Shown here piece after piece: positions 1-11,527 of a DNA stretch of 64,000 bases (positions are counted from its first letter, which is position 1; every line of letters starts with the position of its first letter). Source of the DNA: Cloeon dipterum (Eukaryota; Arthropoda; Insecta; Ephemeroptera; Baetidae). The DNA lies in contig NC_088787.1 in NCBI RefSeq assembly GCF_949628265.1, positions 18,652,501-18,716,500 of the forward strand, given 5' to 3'. A program made the translations under genes and the position numbers. Below the pieces are notes generated by a model. The model ran no database searches. It was given only the letters and a program-made list of their open reading frames with translations, and had not been told where the DNA came from.

Positions 1-130
1 GAATGCGTCTTTCATTGTTCTTAACTCCTGGAAAGGAATTAAATTATGACACTAATAAGGGAGAAACGGTTTCCATTAGGAACGTAAACATTTTATTTAA
101 AAATTATATACAAATTTAAGCAGAAGTTTT

Positions 131-836
131 CTATCCCATGAGGTTTGGCATCTGAGGCATACTGGACGCGAACTGCTGGAAGCTTTGAGCCATGGCCATC
201 GCGTCCTGCGCCGGCATCATCAGCATCGTGAACCCACCCATCATTGCCATTGGCTGGTTGAACATCATGCCGCCTCCGGAGCCGCCGCTCTCACTGCCGC
301 CCCCCAAGCCGGGCATGGACGGCAGTCCGGGCACCAAACCGCCTCCGTCCGCACGAGGGTCGTCCGCCTGCTTTTTCGCGTCCGAAAAACCGGCAGGCGC
401 TTCAGCCGCTTGGTGGTTAGGAGCTTCCTTAAATTTAAACCACAAAAATATTTTTAAAACACCCTATTCATTCAGTAAAAATAACAATTTAGATCGATTT
501 TTAATTGTGTTGAACAAATATACAAAAAGGTTGCAAAATATATTATTAATTCTTGCAAAGAGTTGATTTAAAAAACTTTGCTATTGTAGTCAGCTTTTTA
601 AGACAAGAAGAAATCGTTTTTTAACATTGTTAATGACAAAAGTAAAGAATAATACAAATTAATTGAAAACTCACCCGTTTTGCTAACTCTCTAGCAATAA
701 TTGGCAAAAATGGCAAAGCCTCGGCGGAAACGGCCAAAACGACCACTGAAATTGCAGCAACTACAGCAATTAAAAATATTTTTTTAAATGCAAACTCACA
801 AAGGACAGCAATGATCGAGAGCCCTTGAGACCTCAT
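131..836 (-). CDS. Small secreted Gly/Met/Pro-rich precursor (134 aa)
   Basis: Exons read on the minus strand: 836-800, 745-675 and 427-131 (TAG stop). All junctions are GT-AG and the phases agree. The product starts with a hydrophobic signal peptide (about residues 6-20, ending in VSAEA). Next come a short stretch LPFLPIIARELA, a dibasic KR at 35-36, an acidic/Ala-rich segment, and a Gly-Ser-Met-rich tail ending in PQMPNLMG. I do not recognise the family. The KR could be a prohormone-convertase site releasing a 12-14 residue peptide, but that is inference. The gene at 7850-8376 has the same plan and an intron at the same place in the signal peptide (phase 1, after codon 12-13), so the two may be distant paralogues. 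A minus-strand AATAAA lies at 92-97, about 35 bp after the stop. An initiator-like TCAGTC (minus) lies at 878-883. Confidence 0.72.
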
Positions 837-1276
837 TTTCGCTCTAGCACTTAATCCTTTTAAAAATTTAGCGATGCGACTGACGTGCAAAGCAGTTTGC
901 AAGCTTATTTATTGTCGGCAAACAGGAAGGTTTTTTTGCATATTTATCTTTGCCGAGCAGAGTACGTCAACCTGCGAAATGCAACGGACAGTTCTTTGCC
1001 ACCTTTTATCTCATGGACAGGTGCACTGTATTATTTTCCTCTGAATGTACAACAATTAAATTTTACTGTCACTCACTATAAGGCATAATGCGTTTAATAA
1101 TAGTCATTTCCCGGTCGGTCAACAATTTCAATGCCATTGCGTGAATCGTCTGGCAATTCAATTTCACACCTGTTTTGCACTCACTCTTAATAAATTGCAA
1201 CAAGAGAAATGATAATCGTCTTGCTGTCAGAACCGAACACAATAGCCTTTATTATTGATCAAACGGTCATAGCTCC
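837..1276. other. Intergenic, between divergent genes
   Basis: This stretch separates the minus-strand secreted precursor from the first gustatory receptor and presumably holds both promoters. Apart from the minus-strand initiator-like TCAGTC at 878-883 I see no clear element and no coding exon. Confidence 0.5.
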
Positions 1277-2715
1277 ATGTCTCAGTTGGATGATATATTT
1301 TTCAATCGCAAAATGACTGCCATCAGCGTCAGGTCGAATATTTTGACTGCTTTCATTTTCCGTTGGCTCCGATATACTGGGCTATGGATCCCGGAGAACA
1401 TATCTCAATACGAAAGCCACAAATATTCGACTCTTGTGGAAGTTTTCTCGTTTGCCATTACGCTGACCTCAGTCTGCTTCAGCGTTCAGCAACTGCTCTC
1501 CGCCGTCAATGATTACAGCAAAGTGGTTAACTACAGTCCGGCAATCGTCGTGTTTACCACATATTTTCTCGTCCTGGTAAAAACTGTTTACCTTTGGTTC
1601 CGAAAAAAAGCTCTCCTTAGTCTACTGAAATCGATGGATGAAATTGCTAACTTCCCAGCCTTCACCCAGCACCAGAAGTTGGTTGTGAATTTCATCTGCG
1701 CAAATGTCCGAAAAACGACGCTATACCTCATTTGGATCGGCATGGTTTTCGTTACTTGTATGCTAGCAGCATTTACCAGCCTATCCTTTTTGAAAGTAGG
1801 AATAAAATATAAACAGTCTTGGACTGATTATTTTCTCCCAGACAAGAGCAAATTCGGAACAGACGTTTTTTACACCGTTAAGCAGTCTATCATTATGGCT
1901 CTCTACGTAATGCACTTTACTATGAATTATTTCGTTCAACTTCGAAACTTTTTAATGGACAGTCTGATGATTTTGTGTCACTATTTTGTGGTGCAGCAAC
2001 TTAATTTATTAAATCGACTCTTCTGCCATCCTCCTGCAGAAAATACGAAATTTATGCATATAAAATCGCAACTATTTTTTACAATTAAACAAAATGGCAC
2101 TAGCTTTGATGACTGGGTCGTGATTTTCAACAAAATAAAAAGGTTCGAAAAAATCGAAAAAATAAAAATGTACACTTTTCATTTGAATATTTTGCAACAG
2201 GTTACATCAAGATGCTAACAACTTTTTCGGATTTTACTGTGTTGTTCTAGTTGCGTGTGCAATGACGACACTTTGCTTTGTCTCTTTTACTGCGTCCAAG
2301 GTTAATTACATAATTCCCTCTATTAATAAAGCTTAATGATAATTTCATTGCAGCAACCGACCATGCTTCTCATCATAACTTACTTGATGAACGGCGTTAT
2401 ACTAATCATGCAGGTTTTTTCGTGCTGCAAAAGTGGGCAGAACGTCAAGGATGCTGTAAGAAGCGAGAAAAATAAATTTATAAATAATATCAATTGACTT
2501 CCAATTATTAGGCTGATAGGGTAACTGACACTGTCTGCACCGGCCCTTGGCAAGATCATGCGCTGGCCGACAGTTTGCATCTGATTGCAGTTGACTTGCA
2601 GAGAAGTTTTACGGTGCGCGGCGGACCCTTTTTCAACTTAAACCTCGAGTTTTTCGCCTCAATGATGGGCGCGGTTTTCACTTATTACGTTGTGCTTGTT
2701 CAAATGAGAGATTAA
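1277..2715 (+). CDS. Insect gustatory receptor 1 of the cluster (423 aa)
   Basis: Exons: 1277-2142, 2201-2300, 2354-2455, 2512-2715. All introns are GT-AG and 53-58 bp. The long first exon encodes most transmembrane segments; three short exons encode the C-terminal part, a layout typical of insect gustatory receptors. The protein has several hydrophobic segments. It ends with the family pattern: TGPW, then GGPFF.LNLE, and a final TYYVVLVQ matching the TYhhhhhQF signature of the last transmembrane helix. Family knowledge: these are ligand-gated cation channels in sensory neuron membranes; the ligand cannot be told. Exon 2 (100 bp) and exon 3 (102 bp) have the same lengths and phases as in the receptor at 5570, so the genes arose by tandem duplication. 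The start ATG precedes a normal hydrophilic N-terminus. No TATA box is obvious. Confidence 0.87.
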
Positions 2716-3008
2716 TAATTATTTGTGGAATTTGATCAAAATAGACCATGAAACAAGTATTTTATTCCAAAATTAATGAGTTGTATTAAGAAAGAATTTG
2801 TTGTTCACTTGTGGGAAAAGCCAATGTTAAAAGTTATTTTTATTGTTGTCTGATTCAATTTATTTGATAAAGCTGCATTTAATAAATTTGCATCAATAAT
2901 TAACTACCGACTTCCTTGAACAATGCTTACTTGAATTACTCATTCAAGTTTTTTCTTTGGCTGGAGTGATATGAAAGAGCGATTGGGGAAATTCATTCAC
3001 TTGGAACA

Positions 3009-3771
3009 ATGCCCACATCTCGCTTTTATATCTTCCGCTGGTGCCACCTGACCAGTCTGTGGGCACCGGAAAATGTTTTGGAAGCGGAAAATGCCAAGCA
3101 GCCTACTCTTTGGGTAGCTTTCTCGTTCGTTTGCAACGTTCTCGCTCTTTTTTCTGCGCCATGAACGTCCTTCTCTCCGCAGTAAGGGATTTCCGCTAAG
3201 TTTCCGAACTCAGCGCGTCGATCTTTGTCTGTTAAATGTATTTCTTGGAGCTGGCCAAGAACCGTTTGGAGGGAAAAACATTTGACGCTTCATGAGACGA
3301 TGGACGAAATCGTGTGGCTTATTCCCAGCAGTTCACCAGGCACCAGACACTTCTCGTTGATATTATCTGGTCTATGCTAATAAAATATTCTGCTTGTCAT
3401 CGCGATTTATTTATTTGCTTATGCGCTTACTGAAGTAAGCAGACAATTGATTCTTCATATTGTCACTGGGTTTGAATATAAAAACTGGTTGATTTTTTCT
3501 TCAAAAATTTGGAATTTCTTTACATTGTTTTTTCGTTGGCACTGGGCTCTTTATTTGTGATGGTAGCTTTGATCCATTTGGTGCAGGTGTTTTTGTGCTG
3601 CGGAGGTGGCCAAATTGTAAAAGAAGCTTTAATTTATTTATAGAAATGAGTATATCTCACTTTTTTCCATCCTCGGGTGAACCGTTTATCAATTTGAATT
3701 TGGAGCTCTTCGCATCTTTCATTGTAGCTGTTTTAATATATTTTGCAGTTTCTGGTTCAATTAAAGAGTAA
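3009..3771 (+). pseudogene. Gustatory receptor pseudogene
   Basis: The segment is clearly homologous to the receptor at 1277 but no single open frame runs through it. Matching pieces appear in order. An N-terminus reads SLWAPENVLEAENAKQPTLW, comparable to GLWIPENISQYESHKYSTL. A region around 3160-3190 reads MNVLLSAVRDF, and 3300-3360 contains MDEI and then, in another frame, FTRHQTLLVD. Around 3590-3630 it reads QVFLCCGGGQIVKEA, and the end at 3690-3771 reads EPFINLNLELFASF. The central membrane region is shortened, the exon 3 donor is gone, and the TGPW part of the last exon is missing. There are several in-frame stops and at least two frameshifts, so it is a relic rather than a gene with missed introns. 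It is closest to the upstream receptor. Confidence 0.85.
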
Positions 3772-3954
3772 GACAAAACTTATTTATATCGCCATTTTAT
3801 AGTTTGTTGAAATTCTAATATAGTTTATCAGTTAAACGTAATCCTCACTCAATATAACTGAACAAACAAATATATTGATTTTGACAAATAAAAAAGCAAG
3901 TCATTTAAAGCAATTGAATTGACTGTTGTGGGGGAAATATAAATTGATTTCCTT

Positions 3955-3961
3955 TATAAAA
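3955..3961 (+). promoter_or_regulatory. TATA box of receptor 2
   Basis: TATAAAA lies 58 bp upstream of the ATG at 4019, which leaves room for a start site near 3985 and a roughly 30-nt leader. The position suits a core promoter; use is inferred. Confidence 0.45.
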
Positions 3962-4018
3962 CCACATTAGTTTGTCGCGTTCAAGAAGTCTTTCTCACTG
4001 CAGTTTCCAGAAGCAGCG

Positions 4019-5352
4019 ATGCACGTTTATTTGCGAAAAAACCAGCATACAAAAATTATTTTCCGTACAGCATGGTTTATGGGCTTTTGGGTTCCATTAG
4101 ACAAAATGCCAAAAGAAAAGCTCAGACTCAGAGGTTTCACCAAATGGGAATTCTTCTATCATTCAATAGCCATTAGTTGTTGTATTTCGATTATTGCAAT
4201 TCATATAAATAATCCTGGTCGACGACCACTAATTTTAAAATTTCTGCAACCTCTTGTAACCTTGATGTTTTATACAATTTCGTTGACAAAATCAGTGTAC
4301 CTCATTGCTCGTAGGGATAAATTGGTTGCAACATTCGAAAATATTGACTCGATCTTGGAGTTTCAAGCTCAAGCTGACAAGATAAGAATCCTTGAACGCG
4401 CTACAAGTTACGTTAGGAAACTGTTCATTTTACAATGCGTCGTGTTTTTTGTGGGCCTAATCACAATAAGTATATTTTACTTAACAGTAGATGTTATACA
4501 AGATGATATTTTTTTCCAAATTCAATTGTTAAACCAACTCGAAATATTTGCATTAAAAATAAACGGAATTTTTTCAATTACTTTAAATTTACAAAACTAT
4601 GCAATTGATTGTATCATGCTTTTGTCTTATCAAATAATCACCGAAGAGCTTAGGGAACTGCAAAATACCTTTATGAACATGCAAAATTTCCGGCCTAAAA
4701 ATATGAAGTTTGTTCATTTGTCCAAATCCATCGAATTTGAACATTGGATCCGAATGCTCAACAAAATCAAAACGTATATGGACATGGACGTCCCAATAAT
4801 GTACCTAAAATGTGCTACATTAATTTTATTAAAAATTTCAGATTGCACAACCAAGCAAATGAAATTTTCGACTTTCAAAAGATAACGTTAGTAAGCGGCA
4901 GTTTGATATTACTTTGTTTCATGGTGTTTGCCGCAGTCAGAGTAAGTTTTTTCGTTCAAGAAACAACCTTTTGATAATAGCAACATATTATTATGTTTCA
5001 GTATCCAGTGGCTTTAGTCATATTATCTTTCTCATCACTCACCCAATTTTTACAAGTTGTAATTTACTGCTACACTGGCCAAAATTTGATTGACACAGCT
5101 AATGAAAAAAATACGAATGTTGATTGCAAATAACCGATTTGTTTTCAGGCGGATGCGCTAATCAGTACAATATCTACTGGTCCGTGGAGTGATCCTCTGT
5201 ACCCCTCAAGCATAAGTGTTATTGCAGCCGACGCAAAAAGGACGTTTGTATCTCGAGGAGGACCATTTTTTATTTTAAGCCTTGAATCCTTGGTCTCCAT
5301 GGTTGGTGCCATATTAACTTACTTTATTGTACTATTGCAAATGAATTCGTAA
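4019..5352 (+). CDS. Insect gustatory receptor 2 (384 aa) with a GC donor or splice defect
   Basis: Exons: 4019-4773, 4842-4941, 5002-5097, 5149-5352. The protein matches its neighbours along its length: SIELEHWIR-like loop before intron 1, NKIK at the first junction, GQNLID before the third intron, STGPWSD, GGPFF, and a final TYFIVLLQ (TYhhhhhQF-type end). Introns 1 and 2 are GT-AG. In intron 3 the homologous donor position, directly after the codon for the residue following GQNLID, reads ACA|GCTAAT rather than GT; the acceptor TTTTCAG is normal. Either this is a weak GC-AG intron or the gene is decaying. If the intron were retained, translation would stop inside it and the last transmembrane helix would be lost. 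Exon 3 is two codons shorter than in the paralogues. Ligand unknown. Confidence 0.8.
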
Positions 5353-5569
5353 ATATAATAAATTAACACCTGACAAATTTTGTGATTCGTGAATGTAATA
5401 AAAATAGATCAACATATCATCAATAGCTCTTTGTCCATTTTTTTGATTAATTTTTATTGATGGAACTCAAATGTCATGGGTTGTTTGTTTAACAAATGGG
5501 GTGCAAAATACATGTTATCATTGAGAAACCAATAACCTATTGAACCGCACATTCTGAAGAACACTAAAA

Positions 5570-6947
5570 ATGTCGGAAGGCATCCGGTATCACCCAGACC
5601 TGAGAATTATCTTTACTGTTTCGCACGTTCTTGGATTGCGAATACCGGGAAACAAATCAGACAATTTTAGACATCCTACTACATGGGAGACGTTTGTTAT
5701 ATCGATGACTATTTTTATTTGTGCATTTGTTCTGTACTCGCAGGTCGAAGTGATGCCGAATTACAATATTGAAGAGTTTTGTAAACTATTAATGATTTTG
5801 TCTTTGCATATAATGACGCTAACAAGGTCCATCAGTTTGATCCAGAGAAGGGATCACTTGGCACGATTATTCCAATCCATTGACATTATAAGAAATTCAC
5901 TATTGTGTGCTGAATTTAAACAAAGCAACGCTGAAAATCTTTTAAAAAATATCCGAAAATCATTCCTATTGCACGTAGCGTTTTGTTTCATCACAAATGC
6001 ATTTACTATGGTTTGGTTTATGACAGTGATAATGACATACTCCAGTACAACTGATGCTTTAGGGAATAGAACAAAAACAGAAGATGATATTAATAACGAG
6101 AAACTTTTCACGTTACACAAATGGGGACCAGCACAGTATGTTGCAATCTTCGTCAACGCGATATTAAGTGTACTTTTTCCCGTGAAAAACATTTCTTTAG
6201 ATTTTATTGTTTTCACGTGTCACGTCTTTGTCATTGAGCAGCTGGAAGTCCTACAAAAGTCATTTAAAAAAATTCAAGTTGGGAGTGTGAGAAAAATATT
6301 TGCTTACAAGCGATCGTTCGATTTATCTATGACCAATTGGATCGCATTTTACAACCAAATCAAAAAGTAAGAATAAATTATTTCACGTCTTAATCTAATT
6401 CATTGTGTCCTGTGTGTCACTCACAGATTTCACCACCAAGTAAATGAACTTTTTCAACTGCAAATATTAATTTTATTTGGTTGCTCCATTGCAACCATGA
6501 CTGTATTTTCCTTCTTTGCAGCCAGAGTTAGTTGTTTTAAAAGCAGCAGTGGCACTGAATAATTTTAAATTATTGTCCACAGTATCCATCTGGCTTGATA
6601 ACAATCGGAATGTCACTCTCGTGCATCATCTCCGCCAGTCAGGTTTTTGCCTATTGTAGAAGCGGCCAAAAACTTTCTGACGCAGTAAGAAAACGCAGAA
6701 TTTTAATATTTACTCCAACAAATCTAAAAATTAAATCACATTTCAGGCCGACAAGTTAGTTGATACGTTATCAACAGGACCATGGAGCGATCCGCACTTC
6801 GCGTCCTGTTACAATTTGATCGCTACTGATGCCAAGAGAAAATTTTGCGCTAAAGTAGGGTCCCTTTTTACCCTGAACCTTGAATTGTTCATCACTGTTA
6901 TTGGTGCTGTTTTTACTTATTTTATTGTGCTCGTGCAAATGAAGTAA
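5570..6947 (+). CDS. Insect gustatory receptor 3 (399 aa)
   Basis: Exons: 5570-6366, 6427-6526, 6583-6684, 6747-6947; introns are GT-AG and 56-62 bp. Phases are identical to the receptor at 1277 (phase 2 after the long exon, then phase 0 twice). The C-terminal block carries FAAR at the second junction, GQKLSDA at the third, LSTGPWSDP, and a last helix ending TYFIVLVQ, the gustatory-receptor TYhhhhhQ signature. Several hydrophobic stretches in exon 1 fit transmembrane segments. A long loop between hydrophobic segments contains NRTKTEDDINNEK, which has a possible N-glycosylation site. All motifs expected of an intact receptor are present. It is the third and last member of the array in this window. 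Ligand and expression are unknown. Confidence 0.87.
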
Positions 6948-7705
6948 TTAGATGCGCAGCAATTTGCTTAGAATTAAAAGCGTGTCATCATTGTTTAGAG
7001 ATTTTCGCCTGGAGAAAATCGAGAGTAGCAAACGGATATTTTTGTACTCACGCGCGAGTCAAGAAATAGAGATAGATATTCTCCCAGCATTGGCATTTTT
7101 TTATAGCTTGATTTGCATTTTTTGAGGTGCGAAAGCGAAAATATGGAACATTCACCATTAGAAACGCTGTGGGAACGCAAAAAATCTGTCTCCAGGCGAA
7201 TTGTGCTGCGTGTGGCGCTGAAAATCGTTTGTTATTAGTGCTATTTATGCAAATATTTTCTCCAGTTCTCACAATTTAGCGCCGTAAATTCTCGACTCGT
7301 CAACTACAGGTGCGAAAATTATATAGACAGTTATAGTCGAATGTCCGCTAAGTTGAGTCGAACTTTATTCACCTTCACTTCAATCACTGTCAGAACTGCA
7401 GTTAATATCATTTCAAGGAAAGTTGGCATTCTAGTTCAGAGTTATCTACGACACTCCAATTGATACTGTCAGGCTGGGTTTGTCGTGCAAAGCAATTAAT
7501 TATTTTTAAAACACATGCACGTAAAAATGCTCCGTAACGATATCTAACACATTGCTGAACTTCCACAAGGTGTTAAAGCTAAATTGATAATTTGCTTGAA
7601 AATAAACTGTGTTGGAGGAAAATATAAGTAAATGCGACAGACCGCTAGCAGATAGTGCGACACTCTTCACACGCAACGTTTGTAGATAAATGTACGAATG
7701 AATGG
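6948..7705. other. Intergenic, no gene seen
   Basis: AT-rich sequence between receptor 3 and the promoter of the small secreted gene. Open frames on both strands here are short and have no splice context or family resemblance. Confidence 0.5.
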
Positions 7706-7713
7706 TATAAAAG
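7706..7713 (+). promoter_or_regulatory. TATA box and start region of the secreted precursor
   Basis: TATAAAAG is followed 28-38 bp downstream by CAGT-type initiator sequences (near 7733-7746). A 5' untranslated exon then ends at a consensus donor CAG|GTAAGC at 7768 and is spliced to 7828, 22 bp before the ATG. Confidence 0.65.
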
Positions 7714-7849
7714 CTGTGGGCCTGCAATCGAACAGTACAATTCAGTTTGTCTTCTCATACAAACAGGTAAGCAAAGTGCAAACAATTGCTTTTTGCGCTT
7801 AATTACCTTTGCATTTGAAAATTTTAGAACTCCAACCTCAAAACTCAAA

Positions 7850-8376
7850 ATGAACAAGCTCGTCGCTGTCGTTGCCCTCTGCTTCCTTGGTAAGTTAATT
7901 TTTAAAGGGACTCTAATTGAAATTCGAAATAATCCTCTGTTAACATTTTTAGCTAACATTGCATTCGCTGCCAAGGTTAGAACGTTTATTTTAAAATATC
8001 AAAGCATATTTTTATAACAAATATTTTTAGTTCAACCGTGATGAAGCAGCCGAAGGTGGCTCTTCCAGCGGCGGAAGCATTCCCAACATGGGCGCTTTCA
8101 TGAACCAAATCCAGGGTATTATGGAGCAGGCTCAAGCTGGTGAGTAGGACATTACTTGAACATTTCGCAATTAAAATGACAATTTAAATCCAAATAGGAA
8201 ACGGCGGTGGCGGCGCCGAAAACGAAGAGGGAAGCTCCGGCGGCAGCGGTGGCATGTTCGGTATGCTTGGAAGCATCCCTGCCATGCCCTCAGGAATGCC
8301 CGAGATGCCCACTGGTATGCCCGAGATGCCCACTGGTATGCCCGCTGGTGTCCCCGGCATCGGAGGCTCCAAGTAA
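7850..8376 (+). CDS. Small secreted Gly/Met/Pro-rich protein (about 116 aa)
   Basis: Coding exons: 7850-7889, 7953-7975, 8031-8139, 8198-8376, preceded by a non-coding exon (about 7740-7767 plus 7828-7849). All introns are GT-AG, with phases 1, 0 and 1. The product has a signal peptide ([19 protein letters not shown]) split by an intron after codon 13. Next comes an acidic Gly/Ser segment, then a helix-like [15 protein letters not shown], and a low-complexity tail of repeated GMPEMPT units ending [10 protein letters not shown] recognise no family. The plan resembles the minus-strand precursor at 131-836, including SGGSGG followed by Met/Phe and the first intron position. A strong TATA box suggests high or tissue-specific expression. 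AATAAA lies at 8478-8483. Likely an abundant secreted gland or haemolymph protein, but that is a guess. Confidence 0.78.
8296..8337 (+). repeat. 21-bp tandem repeat inside the coding sequence
   Basis: Two exact copies of a 21-bp unit, each encoding MPEMPTG, followed by a partial third (ATGCCCGCTGGT). The copies are identical at the DNA level, so the expansion is recent or maintained by slippage. Confidence 0.9.
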
Positions 8377-9214
8377 GAAGTTCAGCGCCGTCATTTCCAA
8401 AATCCAGCCCAATCAGTTGCGACGACCTTCCCGTAATATATCAAAGTCAGCATTGTGTGAAATCCAGTTCGCATTAAAATAAATATTCAAGTCTAGCAGA
8501 ATCGAATCAAAGTTGTTTCTTTAAGACCTCATTGAAAACACTAGTTTTTTGATTAATTAAATTATTTTAATATTGGTGAGAAACACAGACAACATGAAGA
8601 GGTAAAGGGGAAATGATCAATCATAACAGTTTAAACGAGTAAGTAGTTGATGCATAATATAGCCAATATTTCCTACACACTCAGAAAGAGCGCAACAACA
8701 AAACACAGCTTTCTCGCTTGCAGGTGGTTAAACGCGCCGCCTGTTAATGCTCCTTTGTTCCAGCTGCACGACATTTTTAAATATCAATTTATCATGTAAC
8801 TGCATAAAACAAAAATCTCGTGGGATGATATTTGAAAAACATTTTTATATGGAGAGCGTGCACTACTTTTGAGCCCAAAAATGTGCTCGTCACAGATATA
8901 GGTGCGAAATAAATACCTAAAATTATTGATTTAATCGATTTAATGAAAAACTTCACCTTTAATTATCTCTTTCAATAATTAAGGGAATTAACGGTAGACT
9001 CAGAAAGAATTTAGTTGAAGGGCTGAGCAGTAGAAAAAATATGAAATCCAAAAAGTTAAAGACGATAACTTAGAAACTTTTTAAGTCATTAGATGGCTGT
9101 TCTGCTGCCTAAATTTAATCATATTCAGTAATGAAATTGTTTTATTTGTAACACTTTGAGAAGTAACCTTATCTTTGATAGAAGTCTTGTGCACTTAGCA
9201 CTCGGCACAAATCA
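8377..9214. other. 3' ends of two convergent genes
   Basis: Contains the AATAAA of the secreted-protein gene (8478-8483) and, on the minus strand, the AATAAA of the oxidoreductase (9141-9146). Nothing else is recognisable. Confidence 0.6.
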
Positions 9215-11170
<1,956 letters not shown>

Positions 11171-11520
11171 CTAAAACAAAATCAAAATTTAAATGCCATT
11201 GAAATTTAGTTCCTCTATATTTGAATCGTGACTAGATTAATTAAAAGATAACATTGTGTAAGACGCGTTTTGCACGCTAGACACAAGAAGATGCCTTTTA
11301 CTGCGCCCACACTTTAATTTTGCTAGCGCTCTAACTTTCTTTGTGAGCGAACAAGCCTCACTCGCAGTTTTAATTATATCGTTTCGTGACTGAGAGGCAT
11401 CATTCTTGTCACTTATTAAAGTAGGAATTTTGCTGGCAGCGCAACTACTATTTCTCGCCAGTTTACGTGACACCACCGCTACACACTTAAAACGTCAAGT
11501 AAAGCGGAGGCAGCATCGTG

Positions 11521-11527
11521 TTTTATA
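11521..11527 (-). promoter_or_regulatory. Possible TATA box of the GMC oxidoreductase
   Basis: On the minus strand TATAAAA lies about 350 bp upstream of the coding start. A leader exon could begin near 11495 and end at the donor-like GTAAAC near 11466. This would supply the leader required by the acceptor at the ATG. Inference only. Confidence 0.3.
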
